From assembly GCA_903928955.1 (NCBI GenBank), contig CAIYTD010000145.1, positions 1 through 6,782 of the forward strand: 6,782 nt of DNA. Reading direction: 5' to 3'. The position numbers and the translations under genes are program-made. The DNA is from Oligoflexia bacterium (GTDB taxonomy: Bacteria; Bdellovibrionota; UBA1018). This document shows positions 1 through 5,137 of the stretch, piece by piece. The notes under the pieces were generated by a model that was not told the origin of the DNA, searched no databases, and saw only the letters and a list, made by a program, of their open reading frames with translations. How positions within the stretch are numbered: position 1 is the first letter of the stretch; each line of letters begins with the position of its first letter.

Positions 1-201
1 ACAAACAAAAAAGAAGGAGAATTACTTGTGTACAGTGTTTCTCCATTAGTTAATGACACTTCGAATAAATTTAAAAACCGATATGAAATTCATTTCTGGA
101 AAATGTATAAAAATAGATTAAAAAATATAATTCAAAAAAACGGATCCAGAAATAGCAAAAGCAAAATCTGTACTCAAGGTGAAGCCTGTACCTGCGCCTA
201 A
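1..201 (+). CDS. possible 3' end of a gene entering from the left (hypothetical, partial)
   Basis: Frame 1 of the + strand is open from the first base to a TAA at 199-201, giving 66 codons without a start inside the window. The other two + frames stop at 47-49 and 51-53, and no minus-strand frame stays open across 1-117. The reading begins TNKKEGELLVYSVSPLVND and is mixed polar and hydrophobic; I recognise no family. The last 84 bases run antisense to the end of the beta-barrel gene, with codons aligned exactly opposite that gene's codons. That alignment often leaves the opposite frame open by chance, so only bases 1-117 count as real support. Bases 1-117 are very AT-rich. This may simply be intergenic DNA. 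Confidence 0.25.
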   Translation, partial: TNKKEGELLVYSVSPLVNDTSNKFKNRYEIHFWKMYKNRLKNIIQKNGSRNSKSKICTQGEACTCA

Positions 202-1332
202 TCTCCAGTTTTTATTAACATTAAGTACATAAGAGGGATTTACCGAAAAAGTAGTACTCATGAAATAGGATGAATAGTAAGTCTCATTTAAATCGATACT
301 CCATTGTCTATCTGCTTTCGAATGAAAATCAAAGACTAAGTCGAGTGTAAAATCTGGAAAGCTCAGAAACTGATTTGTTGCTGTCGCCCAAGCCGAGCCG
401 TTCATGATGGGCCAATGAGTACTGCTTGACGACTCTAAATAAGGTAAGAAATGATCTACAAAGTCATTATAGTGATAAAAATGCGCAGCCACTTTTGCAG
501 TCCAAAGTCGATTCGGAGAATAAGTCAACTCAGGACCTGTTAAAAATTCCAAAATACTCCCTCCAGTTGTGTTTGGAGCGCCTATTGAAATACGCCTATA
601 ATTTTTAGCTCCCACGACATGCCGAGCAACTCCCATCTGGAGCGCAATTTTTAAATTTGGATATAATTTTTTGCTTCTTTCCCTTTCTGGATCATCGATC
701 GTCTCTTCAAACTCATCTCCTTCAGTCGTTTTGACTTCAGAAATTCCCTTGTTTTGTTCATTTTCTTTCACAATTTGTAATAGACGTTCATGTCGATAAT
801 ACTGACGAGCATCGTTCGAATCGTAATCTTCTAGTGAATTTTTATTTCTCTTAAAAAGCGAGTTTGTCAACAAAATATACTCTAACTGAAAGACTGCAGC
901 TCCCCGCGAATAATTTTCTGCAGGCATAGCATCCCCACCTAAGCGCAGACTCATATCGAAGTGAGAGGAAACCTGAAAATCGACTCCAGCGTAAAGCGAA
1001 TAGGCATCGTCGCTAATGACAGGATCTACCTGAATTGCTAATGAAGTCGATCGATTGTAAACAGCACCCAAAATCCAAGAAAAAGGAAGGCTGCTAGGCA
1101 ATTCTATAGGCTTTAAAGAGGGTTCTTGTCGATCCCTCTCTAATGGAAACGCATTCGATGTCTGCAACGGGATAGTGCTGATATCAAAAAACTGTTTTGA
1201 AACCTCAATCCATTCTGAAAAAACCCCTGCAGAACTAAAACTTGTAGAAGATCTAATCGATTCCTCTATGTTCCCCCAGCAGAGACTTGAATTCAAAATT
1301 AACCCAATCATACCCGATTTAATCCACGACAT
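118..1332 (-). CDS. exported protein, putative outer-membrane beta-barrel
   Basis: A 404-residue protein that I cannot assign to a named family. The N-terminus from the chosen ATG (1332-1330) is a signal peptide: MSWIKSG, then a hydrophobic run (about residues 8-19), with likely cleavage after CWG at residue 20. The second half consists of alternating polar and aromatic/hydrophobic strands of about ten residues separated by short turns. The chain ends in FLNYIF, and a terminal Phe is the usual BAM recognition feature of outer-membrane barrels. Residues of about 161-223 form a very charged insert rich in E, K, R and D, probably a loop or a plug. A frame-compatible TTG at 1350 would add six residues, but it would put MLQCVK in front of the signal peptide and would place the start inside the -10 promoter element, so I prefer the ATG. 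No Shine-Dalgarno sequence precedes either start. The gene stands alone, divergent from the PuuD-like operon. The transport or structural role is unknown. Confidence 0.72.
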   Translation of the reverse strand: MSWIKSGMIGLILNSSLCWGNIEESIRSSTSFSSAGVFSEWIEVSKQFFDISTIPLQTSNAFPLERDRQEPSLKPIELPSSLPFSWILGAVYNRSTSLAIQVDPVISDDAYSLYAGVDFQVSSHFDMSLRLGGDAMPAENYSRGAAVFQLEYILLTNSLFKRNKNSLEDYDSNDARQYYRHERLLQIVKENEQNKGISEVKTTEGDEFEETIDDPERERSKKLYPNLKIALQMGVARHVVGAKNYRRISIGAPNTTGGSILEFLTGPELTYSPNRLWTAKVAAHFYHYNDFVDHFLPYLESSSSTHWPIMNGSAWATATNQFLSFPDFTLDLVFDFHSKADRQWSIDLNETYYSSYFMSTTFSVNPSYVLNVNKNWRLGAGTGFTLSTDFAFAISGSVFLNYIF

Positions 1333-1340
1333 TTTCACAC

Positions 1341-1370
1341 ATTGTAGCAATCAATTTTTAATGAGATCAA
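1341..1370 (-). promoter_or_regulatory. putative sigma-70-type promoter with extended -10 for the beta-barrel gene
   Basis: Read on the minus strand there is TTGATC (1370-1365), an 18-base spacer, and TACAAT (1346-1341) preceded by TG at -15/-14, which makes an extended -10 (TGCTACAAT). Transcription would start about seven bases downstream, near 1334, only a couple of bases before the ATG at 1332. This implies a leaderless or nearly leaderless message and fits the lack of a Shine-Dalgarno sequence. Prediction by eye only. Confidence 0.42.
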
Positions 1371-1386
1371 GGTTTACTCTTATGAT
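1358..1386 (+). promoter_or_regulatory. weak candidate promoter for the PuuD-like operon
   Basis: TATGAT (1381-1386) is a good -10 match. The hexamer 17 bases upstream, TTAATG (1358-1363), is a poor -35. Transcription would start near 1393, giving a leader of about 40 bases that contains the ribosome binding site at 1419-1428. The element overlaps the -35 of the divergent promoter, so the two could compete for RNA polymerase or share a regulator. I see no better promoter in this 84-base gap. Confidence 0.25.
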
Positions 1387-1418
1387 AGGGTGGGGCTGTT
1401 CAACTTTTAATTACAACT

Positions 1419-1428
1419 GAGGAGAAGG
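1419..1428 (+). promoter_or_regulatory. ribosome binding site of the PuuD-like gene
   Basis: The purine run GAGGAGAAGG ends six bases before the ATG at 1435. It is a strong Shine-Dalgarno sequence and fixes the start of this gene. Confidence 0.75.
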
Positions 1429-1434
1429 TCAAAT

Positions 1435-2139
1435 ATGAATATTGCACTTTTTAACTTAGATGGCTCCATGTTCTTGCTGCGGTGGTTCCATTTTTTCTTT
1501 GGAATCATCTGGATTGGTCTGCTTTACTACTTTAATTTTATTCAAGGATCCTTTTTTGCAGAAACGGATACTGGAACCAAATCTAATGTCATTCAAAAAC
1601 TTGTCCCTCGAGCTCTCTGGTGGTTCCGCTGGGGTGCTATGTATACGGTACTGACAGGGGCCCTGATTTTGGGAATGAGAGGACACCTCGACGGGGTCGC
1701 AATTTTTGAAACCTCTTGGGGGATAGCGATCCTCACCGGTGCTAGTTTAGGCCTCCTCATGTGGGGCAATGTTTGGTTTGTGATCTGGCCCAATCAGCAA
1801 ATCGTCATCGAATCAGCAACTCAGACTGCAAAAGGGAATAAAGCCCTTCCAGAAGCTGCAAAAGCTGCTGCTCGAGCAGGAATTGCTTCTCGCACAAATA
1901 CTTTATTTTCTATTCCCATGCTTTTCTTCATGGGAGCAGCCAGTCATTTGCCCATTGCAGTGAATGCCAATGCTCATCTTTCCATTCTCGCTGGAGTCAT
2001 TGCCGTCATTCTCCTTATTCTAGAAGCAAATGCACTTAAAGGTAAAACAGGTCCTTTGACAACAGTGAAAGGGGTTATTACCAGTGGTTTTATTCTGACT
2101 GCTATTTTATATTCTCTCATCGAGATCCTGGTGAAATGA
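1435..2139 (+). CDS. PuuD-like membrane protein (urate oxidase N-terminal domain family, no cytochrome domain)
   Basis: A 234-residue integral inner-membrane protein resembling the membrane domain of PuuD, the cytochrome c-linked urate hydroxylase described in Agrobacterium. About six membrane helices are visible, near residues 13-36, 66-82, 95-118, 155-172, 181-199 and 210-231. Family-like motifs are WFHFFFGIIWIG with His19 (residues 17-28), FNFIQ (33-37), PRALWWFRWGA (58-68), NVWFVIWPNQQ (112-122) and ASRTNTLFSIPMLFFMG (151-167) followed by His171. His19 and His171 are candidate haem ligands or redox-site residues (inference). Full-length PuuD is roughly 400 residues with a C-terminal cytochrome c domain. 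Here the chain stops after the membrane part, and a separate cytochrome c gene follows with a 4-base ATGA overlap. No xanthine dehydrogenase, hydroxyisourate hydrolase or other purine-catabolism gene is in the window, so urate as substrate is not established. The start is set by a strong ribosome binding site. Confidence 0.82.
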   Translation: MNIALFNLDGSMFLLRWFHFFFGIIWIGLLYYFNFIQGSFFAETDTGTKSNVIQKLVPRALWWFRWGAMYTVLTGALILGMRGHLDGVAIFETSWGIAILTGASLGLLMWGNVWFVIWPNQQIVIESATQTAKGNKALPEAAKAAARAGIASRTNTLFSIPMLFFMGAASHLPIAVNANAHLSILAGVIAVILLILEANALKGKTGPLTTVKGVITSGFILTAILYSLIEILVK

Positions 2140-2480
2140 TTCAGAAACCCTATCTGGTCACTTTTCTCATTTGCATTTTCACTCTACAGGGGTTCAACTG
2201 TCAAAAAACTGAGAAAAATCAGCCTACCCTGCCCTCATTAGCCCGGGGCAGGGTGATTTACCAAACCCAATGTATCGCTTGTCACAACGCAAACCCTCGC
2301 CAACCCGGGTCGTTAGGCCCAGATGTATTTGGCTCAACAAAAGATCTTTTGATAGCTCGTATTCTAAAAGGAGAATACCCTATCGGATATCAACCTAAAA
2401 GAAAAAGCCACGTAATGGTGGCTCTTCCCCATCTCCAAAATGAAATCGACTCGATCTATCTTTTTCTCAATACACCCTAA
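2136..2480 (+). CDS. exported monoheme cytochrome c, probable electron acceptor of the PuuD-like protein
   Basis: A 114-residue small class I-type cytochrome c. Residues 5-21 are a hydrophobic export signal. Cys22, preceded by QGFN, may be a lipoprotein acylation site with an atypical lipobox, followed by a Lys/Gln/Pro-rich tether (23-34). Haem c attaches at the CIACH motif (residues 46-50), with His50 as proximal ligand. The following GSLGPDVFGS (58-67) is the usual loop. Met94 in HVMVALPHL is the likely distal ligand, and a C-terminal helix ends the domain (about 101-111), as in other small cytochromes c. The ATG overlaps the stop of the PuuD-like gene (ATGA, 2136-2139), so translation is probably coupled. 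The pair corresponds to the two domains of single-chain PuuD. The cytochrome probably sits on the periplasmic face of the membrane and passes electrons to a terminal oxidase. Confidence 0.88.
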   Translation: MIQKPYLVTFLICIFTLQGFNCQKTEKNQPTLPSLARGRVIYQTQCIACHNANPRQPGSLGPDVFGSTKDLLIARILKGEYPIGYQPKRKSHVMVALPHLQNEIDSIYLFLNTP

Positions 2481-2503
2481 AGAACTATCTCAGAGAAAAA
2501 AGA
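2459..2503. terminator. weak AT-rich inverted repeat between convergent operons, possible bidirectional terminator
   Basis: TCTTTTTCTC (2459-2468) and GAGAAAAAAGA (2493-2503) are complementary apart from one extra A, with a 24-base loop. The repeat straddles both stop codons (2478-2480 on + and 2487-2485 on -), where only four bases separate the convergent genes. The stem is almost all A-T and the loop is long, so it would be a poor hairpin. It is reported because no other termination signal is visible. Confidence 0.18.
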
Positions 2504-3942
2504 AACTTGATATCTTCATCATTGAAAGCTAAACCAGCTCCTAAAATAATGATGGGCTGCGTAGTCCCTGGATAATATCGCAGAGATTCCAAGCCAGCCC
2601 TTAAATATAAGCCCGGATAGGGCTGCCCCGTGAGGACTATCCTGCCATCGATAGCAGCTGCTGCATTCCGAAAATAACAATCTCCCTTTAAAACAAGTCG
2701 ATCTTCTAAGCCTTTAGGACCTAGACGCAGAGAAAGCGAAGCAGCTCCATCACCATAAAGAGCTCCTACTGCTCCATCAATTCGAGAGGTAAAGAGCTTT
2801 CCCAACTGTGCAGTAAACAAAATCCCTGTTTGATCCACTACAGTAGTCTGAGTAGTTTGAGAAATTCCACCCGCTGTAGTGGTCACAGTGCTACTAGTCA
2901 ATTTACCTCGAGGATCCATGGCAATACCTAAAAGATAATAATGACTTTTTCTGGGCCAAATACTCAATTCAAACCAAGCACGGGCACCATTATAAGCGGT
3001 GAGTTGAGTTGCTCCTAAATCTACTATAAATTGAATTTCAGAGACCTTGTTGAGCAAATGATTAATATTTCGAATGGCTTCCCGAAGTTCCTCTGCATAG
3101 ATAGGATCATTCAGAAGCATTCCCACTGACCCTTTTCCCTGATTGACTCGAGTCATCATATCCCGAAGTTGTTCAATTGCATCCTCTAATTTAGCAAGAG
3201 AACGTTGTGCAGTTTGATTCAACCCCCCCTCGGGAGCCAAAGTCTTCGAGGCGTTTTGCAGCGTTTGATTCAGTTGCTTCATTGTTGATTGAAGCTGCTC
3301 GGGATTAATCGCTTGTTTCAAATTATCAGTGAGCCCCGACATCTGATGCACTAATTCGTCTACTCGTTTCACTAAATGCTGAATATCTTGAGATTCTGCT
3401 GCCACAGGGATCTCTCGTCCCCCATTATTTTTTGAAAAGGAAGAGGTTTCAGCCCAGCCACTTGGCTCAACCCACTCTGTCAGCTGATCGAGAAAGGAGC
3501 TCACACGAAAGAAAGAAACTCGCTCTGAAGGCAAAGGGGTAGGAGAAAAACTCCGCTTATTATCTTTAGGAAATTCACCGTTTAAGTATTTTACTGGCTT
3601 GAGCTCAACAAATTTATCCCCTAAGAAGCCTTCTCCACGAATATAAGCCCGCGTGGATGGCAATACTTCTACTGGAGCTGTAATGCAGATTCCGAGAGTC
3701 ACGTGAGTTTCATTGAGCATCACTGACTTCAGATAACCGATCTCAATACCCAAAGACCGAATCGGTGATTTTGTTTTAAGACCCGTTGCATCCTCTACAC
3801 TAATTTCAACCAATTGACAGCCCCGCCACCAAAAAGGTCGGCCATTCATCAGGATGGTGATGGCCCCAATCAGCAGAAGACCAAAAATGGAAAAAAGCCC
3901 TACCTTTAATCGAGTCGTATAACTAGCATGAGCTGTATTCAT
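2485..3942 (-). CDS. MlaD/MCE-domain lipid transport protein with long beta-rich C-terminal region
   Basis: A 485-residue protein anchored in the inner membrane by one helix (about residues 12-32). The MCE domain spans about 42-118: VEISVEDATGLKTKSPIRSLGIEIG is the classic opening (read as two segments, 45-58 and 59-69), and AYIRGEGFLGDKFVELKP (99-116) the classic end. A helical, coiled-coil-prone region follows (about 186-300), containing GKGSVGMLLNDPIY (269-282), a motif common in these proteins. Residues 303-485 are different: alternating hydrophobic/polar strands rich in aromatic residues, with a Thr-rich loop at 349-372 and an end in IKFLFSLR. This resembles a small beta-barrel or another beta domain. 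E. coli MlaD is only about 180 residues. It should bind phospholipid as an oligomer in the periplasm and work with the MlaE-like permease upstream in the same operon (3-base gap, shared ribosome binding site region). A Shine-Dalgarno sequence lies at 3957-3951. Confidence 0.88.
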   Translation of the reverse strand: MNTAHASYTTRLKVGLFSIFGLLLIGAITILMNGRPFWWRGCQLVEISVEDATGLKTKSPIRSLGIEIGYLKSVMLNETHVTLGICITAPVEVLPSTRAYIRGEGFLGDKFVELKPVKYLNGEFPKDNKRSFSPTPLPSERVSFFRVSSFLDQLTEWVEPSGWAETSSFSKNNGGREIPVAAESQDIQHLVKRVDELVHQMSGLTDNLKQAINPEQLQSTMKQLNQTLQNASKTLAPEGGLNQTAQRSLAKLEDAIEQLRDMMTRVNQGKGSVGMLLNDPIYAEELREAIRNINHLLNKVSEIQFIVDLGATQLTAYNGARAWFELSIWPRKSHYYLLGIAMDPRGKLTSSTVTTTAGGISQTTQTTVVDQTGILFTAQLGKLFTSRIDGAVGALYGDGAASLSLRLGPKGLEDRLVLKGDCYFRNAAAAIDGRIVLTGQPYPGLYLRAGLESLRYYPGTTQPIIILGAGLAFNDEDIKFLFSLR

Positions 3943-3945
3943 GAA

Positions 3946-4713
3946 TTACATCACCTTAAGTGTTTTAAATCCTAATGGAAGGATGGAGGTCAGTAAATAA
4001 TCACTAAAAAGAATCGATAAACATGTGGCAACTACTGTATTCCGAGTTGCCTCTCCCACCGCTCGAGCACCTCCGTAAGCCTGAAAACCACAGAAGCACC
4101 CCAACCCAGTCAAAATGAGTCCAAAAACCCCAGACTTCACAAGACAATGCAATACATCAACCTGATCCACCATTTTAAAATATTGATGCCAATAAATAGA
4201 ATACTGTAAATCCATTACTCCGCAGGCAACCACACAAGCAGAAACAGACGCCACTAACGTAAAAAAAATAGATAATAAGGGCATCATTAAAAAACCTGCA
4301 ACAACTCGGGGAGAAACTAAATATTCAATGGGATTTACCGCCATCACCTCTAAAGCATCAATCTGCTCAGAAATTTTCATACTTGAAATTTCAGCAGCCA
4401 TAGCTGCTCCCGCTCTTCCAGTCACCATAATAGCTGCCATTACTGGAGCGAGTTCTCGAAATAATGTCACACCCACTGTACCACCTACTAGGGCCTCTGC
4501 TCCAAAACGATGGAGTGAAACGTAGAGCTGAAACCCTAAAACTCCTCCCATAAAAAGACCTGCAGCAACATTAATTCCTAACGAACTCACACCAATGAAC
4601 TCACATTGCTTCAAAAATAGACCGCGTCGCTTCCAAATATATCGAAACGAGCAAATCGTTTCGTACATAAAAAGGGAAAAATCTCCTAATAAAATGATGA
4701 CAGATTCGGTCAT
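3946..4713 (-). CDS. MlaE-family ABC transporter permease
   Basis: A 255-residue inner-membrane permease of MCE/Mla lipid transporters. After a short N-terminal amphipathic/interface part (residues 1-40) come membrane helices near 43-65, 85-100, 138-168, 193-213 and 226-245. The family signature runs FRELAPVMAAIMVTGRAG (85-102), MAAEISSMKISEQIDAL (105-121, the part that contacts the ATPase) and NPIEYLVSPRVVAG (127-140), with GARAVGEATRNTVV at 215-228. The frame is open to an ATG at 4872, which would give 308 residues, but this overlaps the divergent DUF971 gene. I chose the ATG at 4713 because the resulting length matches the family norm (about 250-260) and MTESVIILLGDF looks like the usual beginning. 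GTG at 4728 is an alternative; neither start has a Shine-Dalgarno sequence. It is first in an operon with the MCE protein. The usual ATPase gene (mlaF) is not adjacent. Confidence 0.9.
   Translation of the reverse strand: MTESVIILLGDFSLFMYETICSFRYIWKRRGLFLKQCEFIGVSSLGINVAAGLFMGGVLGFQLYVSLHRFGAEALVGGTVGVTLFRELAPVMAAIMVTGRAGAAMAAEISSMKISEQIDALEVMAVNPIEYLVSPRVVAGFLMMPLLSIFFTLVASVSACVVACGVMDLQYSIYWHQYFKMVDQVDVLHCLVKSGVFGLILTGLGCFCGFQAYGGARAVGEATRNTVVATCLSILFSDYLLTSILPLGFKTLKVM
3951..3957 (-). promoter_or_regulatory. ribosome binding site of the MCE protein gene
   Basis: AAGGTGA on the minus strand, eight bases before the ATG at 3942 and inside the last codons of the permease gene. It supports coupled expression of the permease and MCE protein and fixes the MCE start. 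Confidence 0.6.
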
Positions 4714-4782
4714 ATAAAGGACGTTCACAATTAAACTAGTTAAAACCAGAATAGAGCGAAAGACAAGGAAAACAATAGAAAG

Positions 4783-4811
4783 AATAAATTGATTAAAAAT
4801 ATGATAATCAA
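4783..4811 (-). promoter_or_regulatory. weak candidate promoter for the mlaE-mlaD operon
   Basis: On the minus strand TTGATT (4811-4806), a 17-base spacer and TTTATT (4788-4783) are a moderate match to sigma-70 boxes. Transcription would start near 4776, with a leader of about 60 bases before the ATG at 4713. The -35 is one arm of the inverted repeat at 4789-4811, so a factor bound there would block this promoter. Prediction by eye. Confidence 0.22.
4789..4811. repeat. perfect 7-bp inverted repeat in the divergent mlaE/DUF971 gap, possible operator
   Basis: TTGATTA (4789-4795) and TAATCAA (4805-4811) are exact reverse complements with a 9-base spacer. The repeat lies eight bases before the DUF971 start codon and overlaps candidate promoter elements in both directions: TATGAT (4800-4805) on + and TTGATT on -. 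A dimeric regulator site is possible, but the sequence is AT-rich, so a chance palindrome cannot be excluded. The rest of the gap (4714-4788) is purine-rich on the + strand and shows nothing further. Confidence 0.35.
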
Positions 4812-4819
4812 GCCTCACT

Positions 4820-5137
4820 ATGCATCTCTTACCTACACAAGTTGAACCATTAAGCCCGATTGAAATTTTCATTGCCTGGAATAATGGAGAAAAATACTCT
4901 CTCCCCTACAAGGAGATCCGATACCATTGCCCTTGTGCTGGATGCGTCGATGAAAATACTGGTCAACGCACCCTGGAAAGATCCTCTATACGGCCTGATA
5001 TTCGGGCAACCCAAGTCCAGCTAGTAGGCAGATACGCACTCCAAATGACGTGGAGTGACGGCCATGATACCGGCATGTATCATTATGATCGCCTTTATGA
5101 ACTCTGCCAAAAACAGGGCAAGCACCTCTCTTCATGA
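4820..5137 (+). CDS. DUF971 / gamma-butyrobetaine hydroxylase N-terminal-like zinc-site protein
   Basis: A 105-residue, apparently cytosolic single-domain protein. It carries the DUF971 pattern: LPYKEIRYHCPCAGCVDE (residues 28-45), a VGRYALQMTWSDGHDTGMY stretch (69-87), and a closing LYELC (92-96). Cys37, Cys39, Cys42 and His82 match the Cys3His zinc site of the N-terminal domain of eukaryotic gamma-butyrobetaine hydroxylase (BBOX1). No oxygenase domain follows, so it is not a carnitine-synthesis enzyme. The domain also occurs at the end of some Mrp/HCF101-type iron-sulfur carrier ATPases, which hints at a protein-binding or metal-linked role (inference). The start at 4820 has no Shine-Dalgarno sequence. 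The candidate -10 TATGAT at 4800-4805 would give a leader of only about eight bases. The stop overlaps the next start as ATGA (5134-5137), so the two genes are probably translated together. Confidence 0.85.
   Translation: MHLLPTQVEPLSPIEIFIAWNNGEKYSLPYKEIRYHCPCAGCVDENTGQRTLERSSIRPDIRATQVQLVGRYALQMTWSDGHDTGMYHYDRLYELCQKQGKHLSS

Noticed and set aside
426..608. Plus-strand open frame of 60 codons inside the barrel gene
   Set aside because: Lies opposite a well-supported coding region, has no ribosome binding site and no recognisable features; a shadow frame.
1333..1350. TTG start adding six residues to the beta-barrel protein
   Set aside because: It lies inside the predicted -10 element and places extra residues before a normal signal peptide that starts at the ATG at 1332.
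1401..1419. CAACT direct repeat (1401-1405 and 1415-1419) before the PuuD-like gene
   Set aside because: Only five bases long in AT-rich sequence; expected by chance.
1175..1420. Plus-strand open frame crossing the divergent gap before the PuuD-like gene
   Set aside because: Mostly antisense to the signal-peptide region of the barrel gene, runs through the promoter region, and ends just before the ribosome binding site; no coding signature.
1435..2480. Assigning the pair as a confirmed urate hydroxylase (puuD) system
   Set aside because: Motifs support the family but not the substrate; the chain is split and no other purine-degradation genes are present, so no gene symbol is given.
4714..4872. 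N-terminal extension of the MlaE-like permease to an ATG at 4872 (308 residues)
   Set aside because: It would overlap the DUF971 coding region on the other strand, adds 53 residues beyond the usual family length, and has no ribosome binding site. The internal ATG at 4713 gives a normal-length permease.
4820..5137. Gamma-butyrobetaine hydroxylase (carnitine synthesis)
   Set aside because: Only the N-terminal zinc-site domain is present; the oxygenase domain with its iron and 2-oxoglutarate ligands is absent and the next gene is a methyltransferase.
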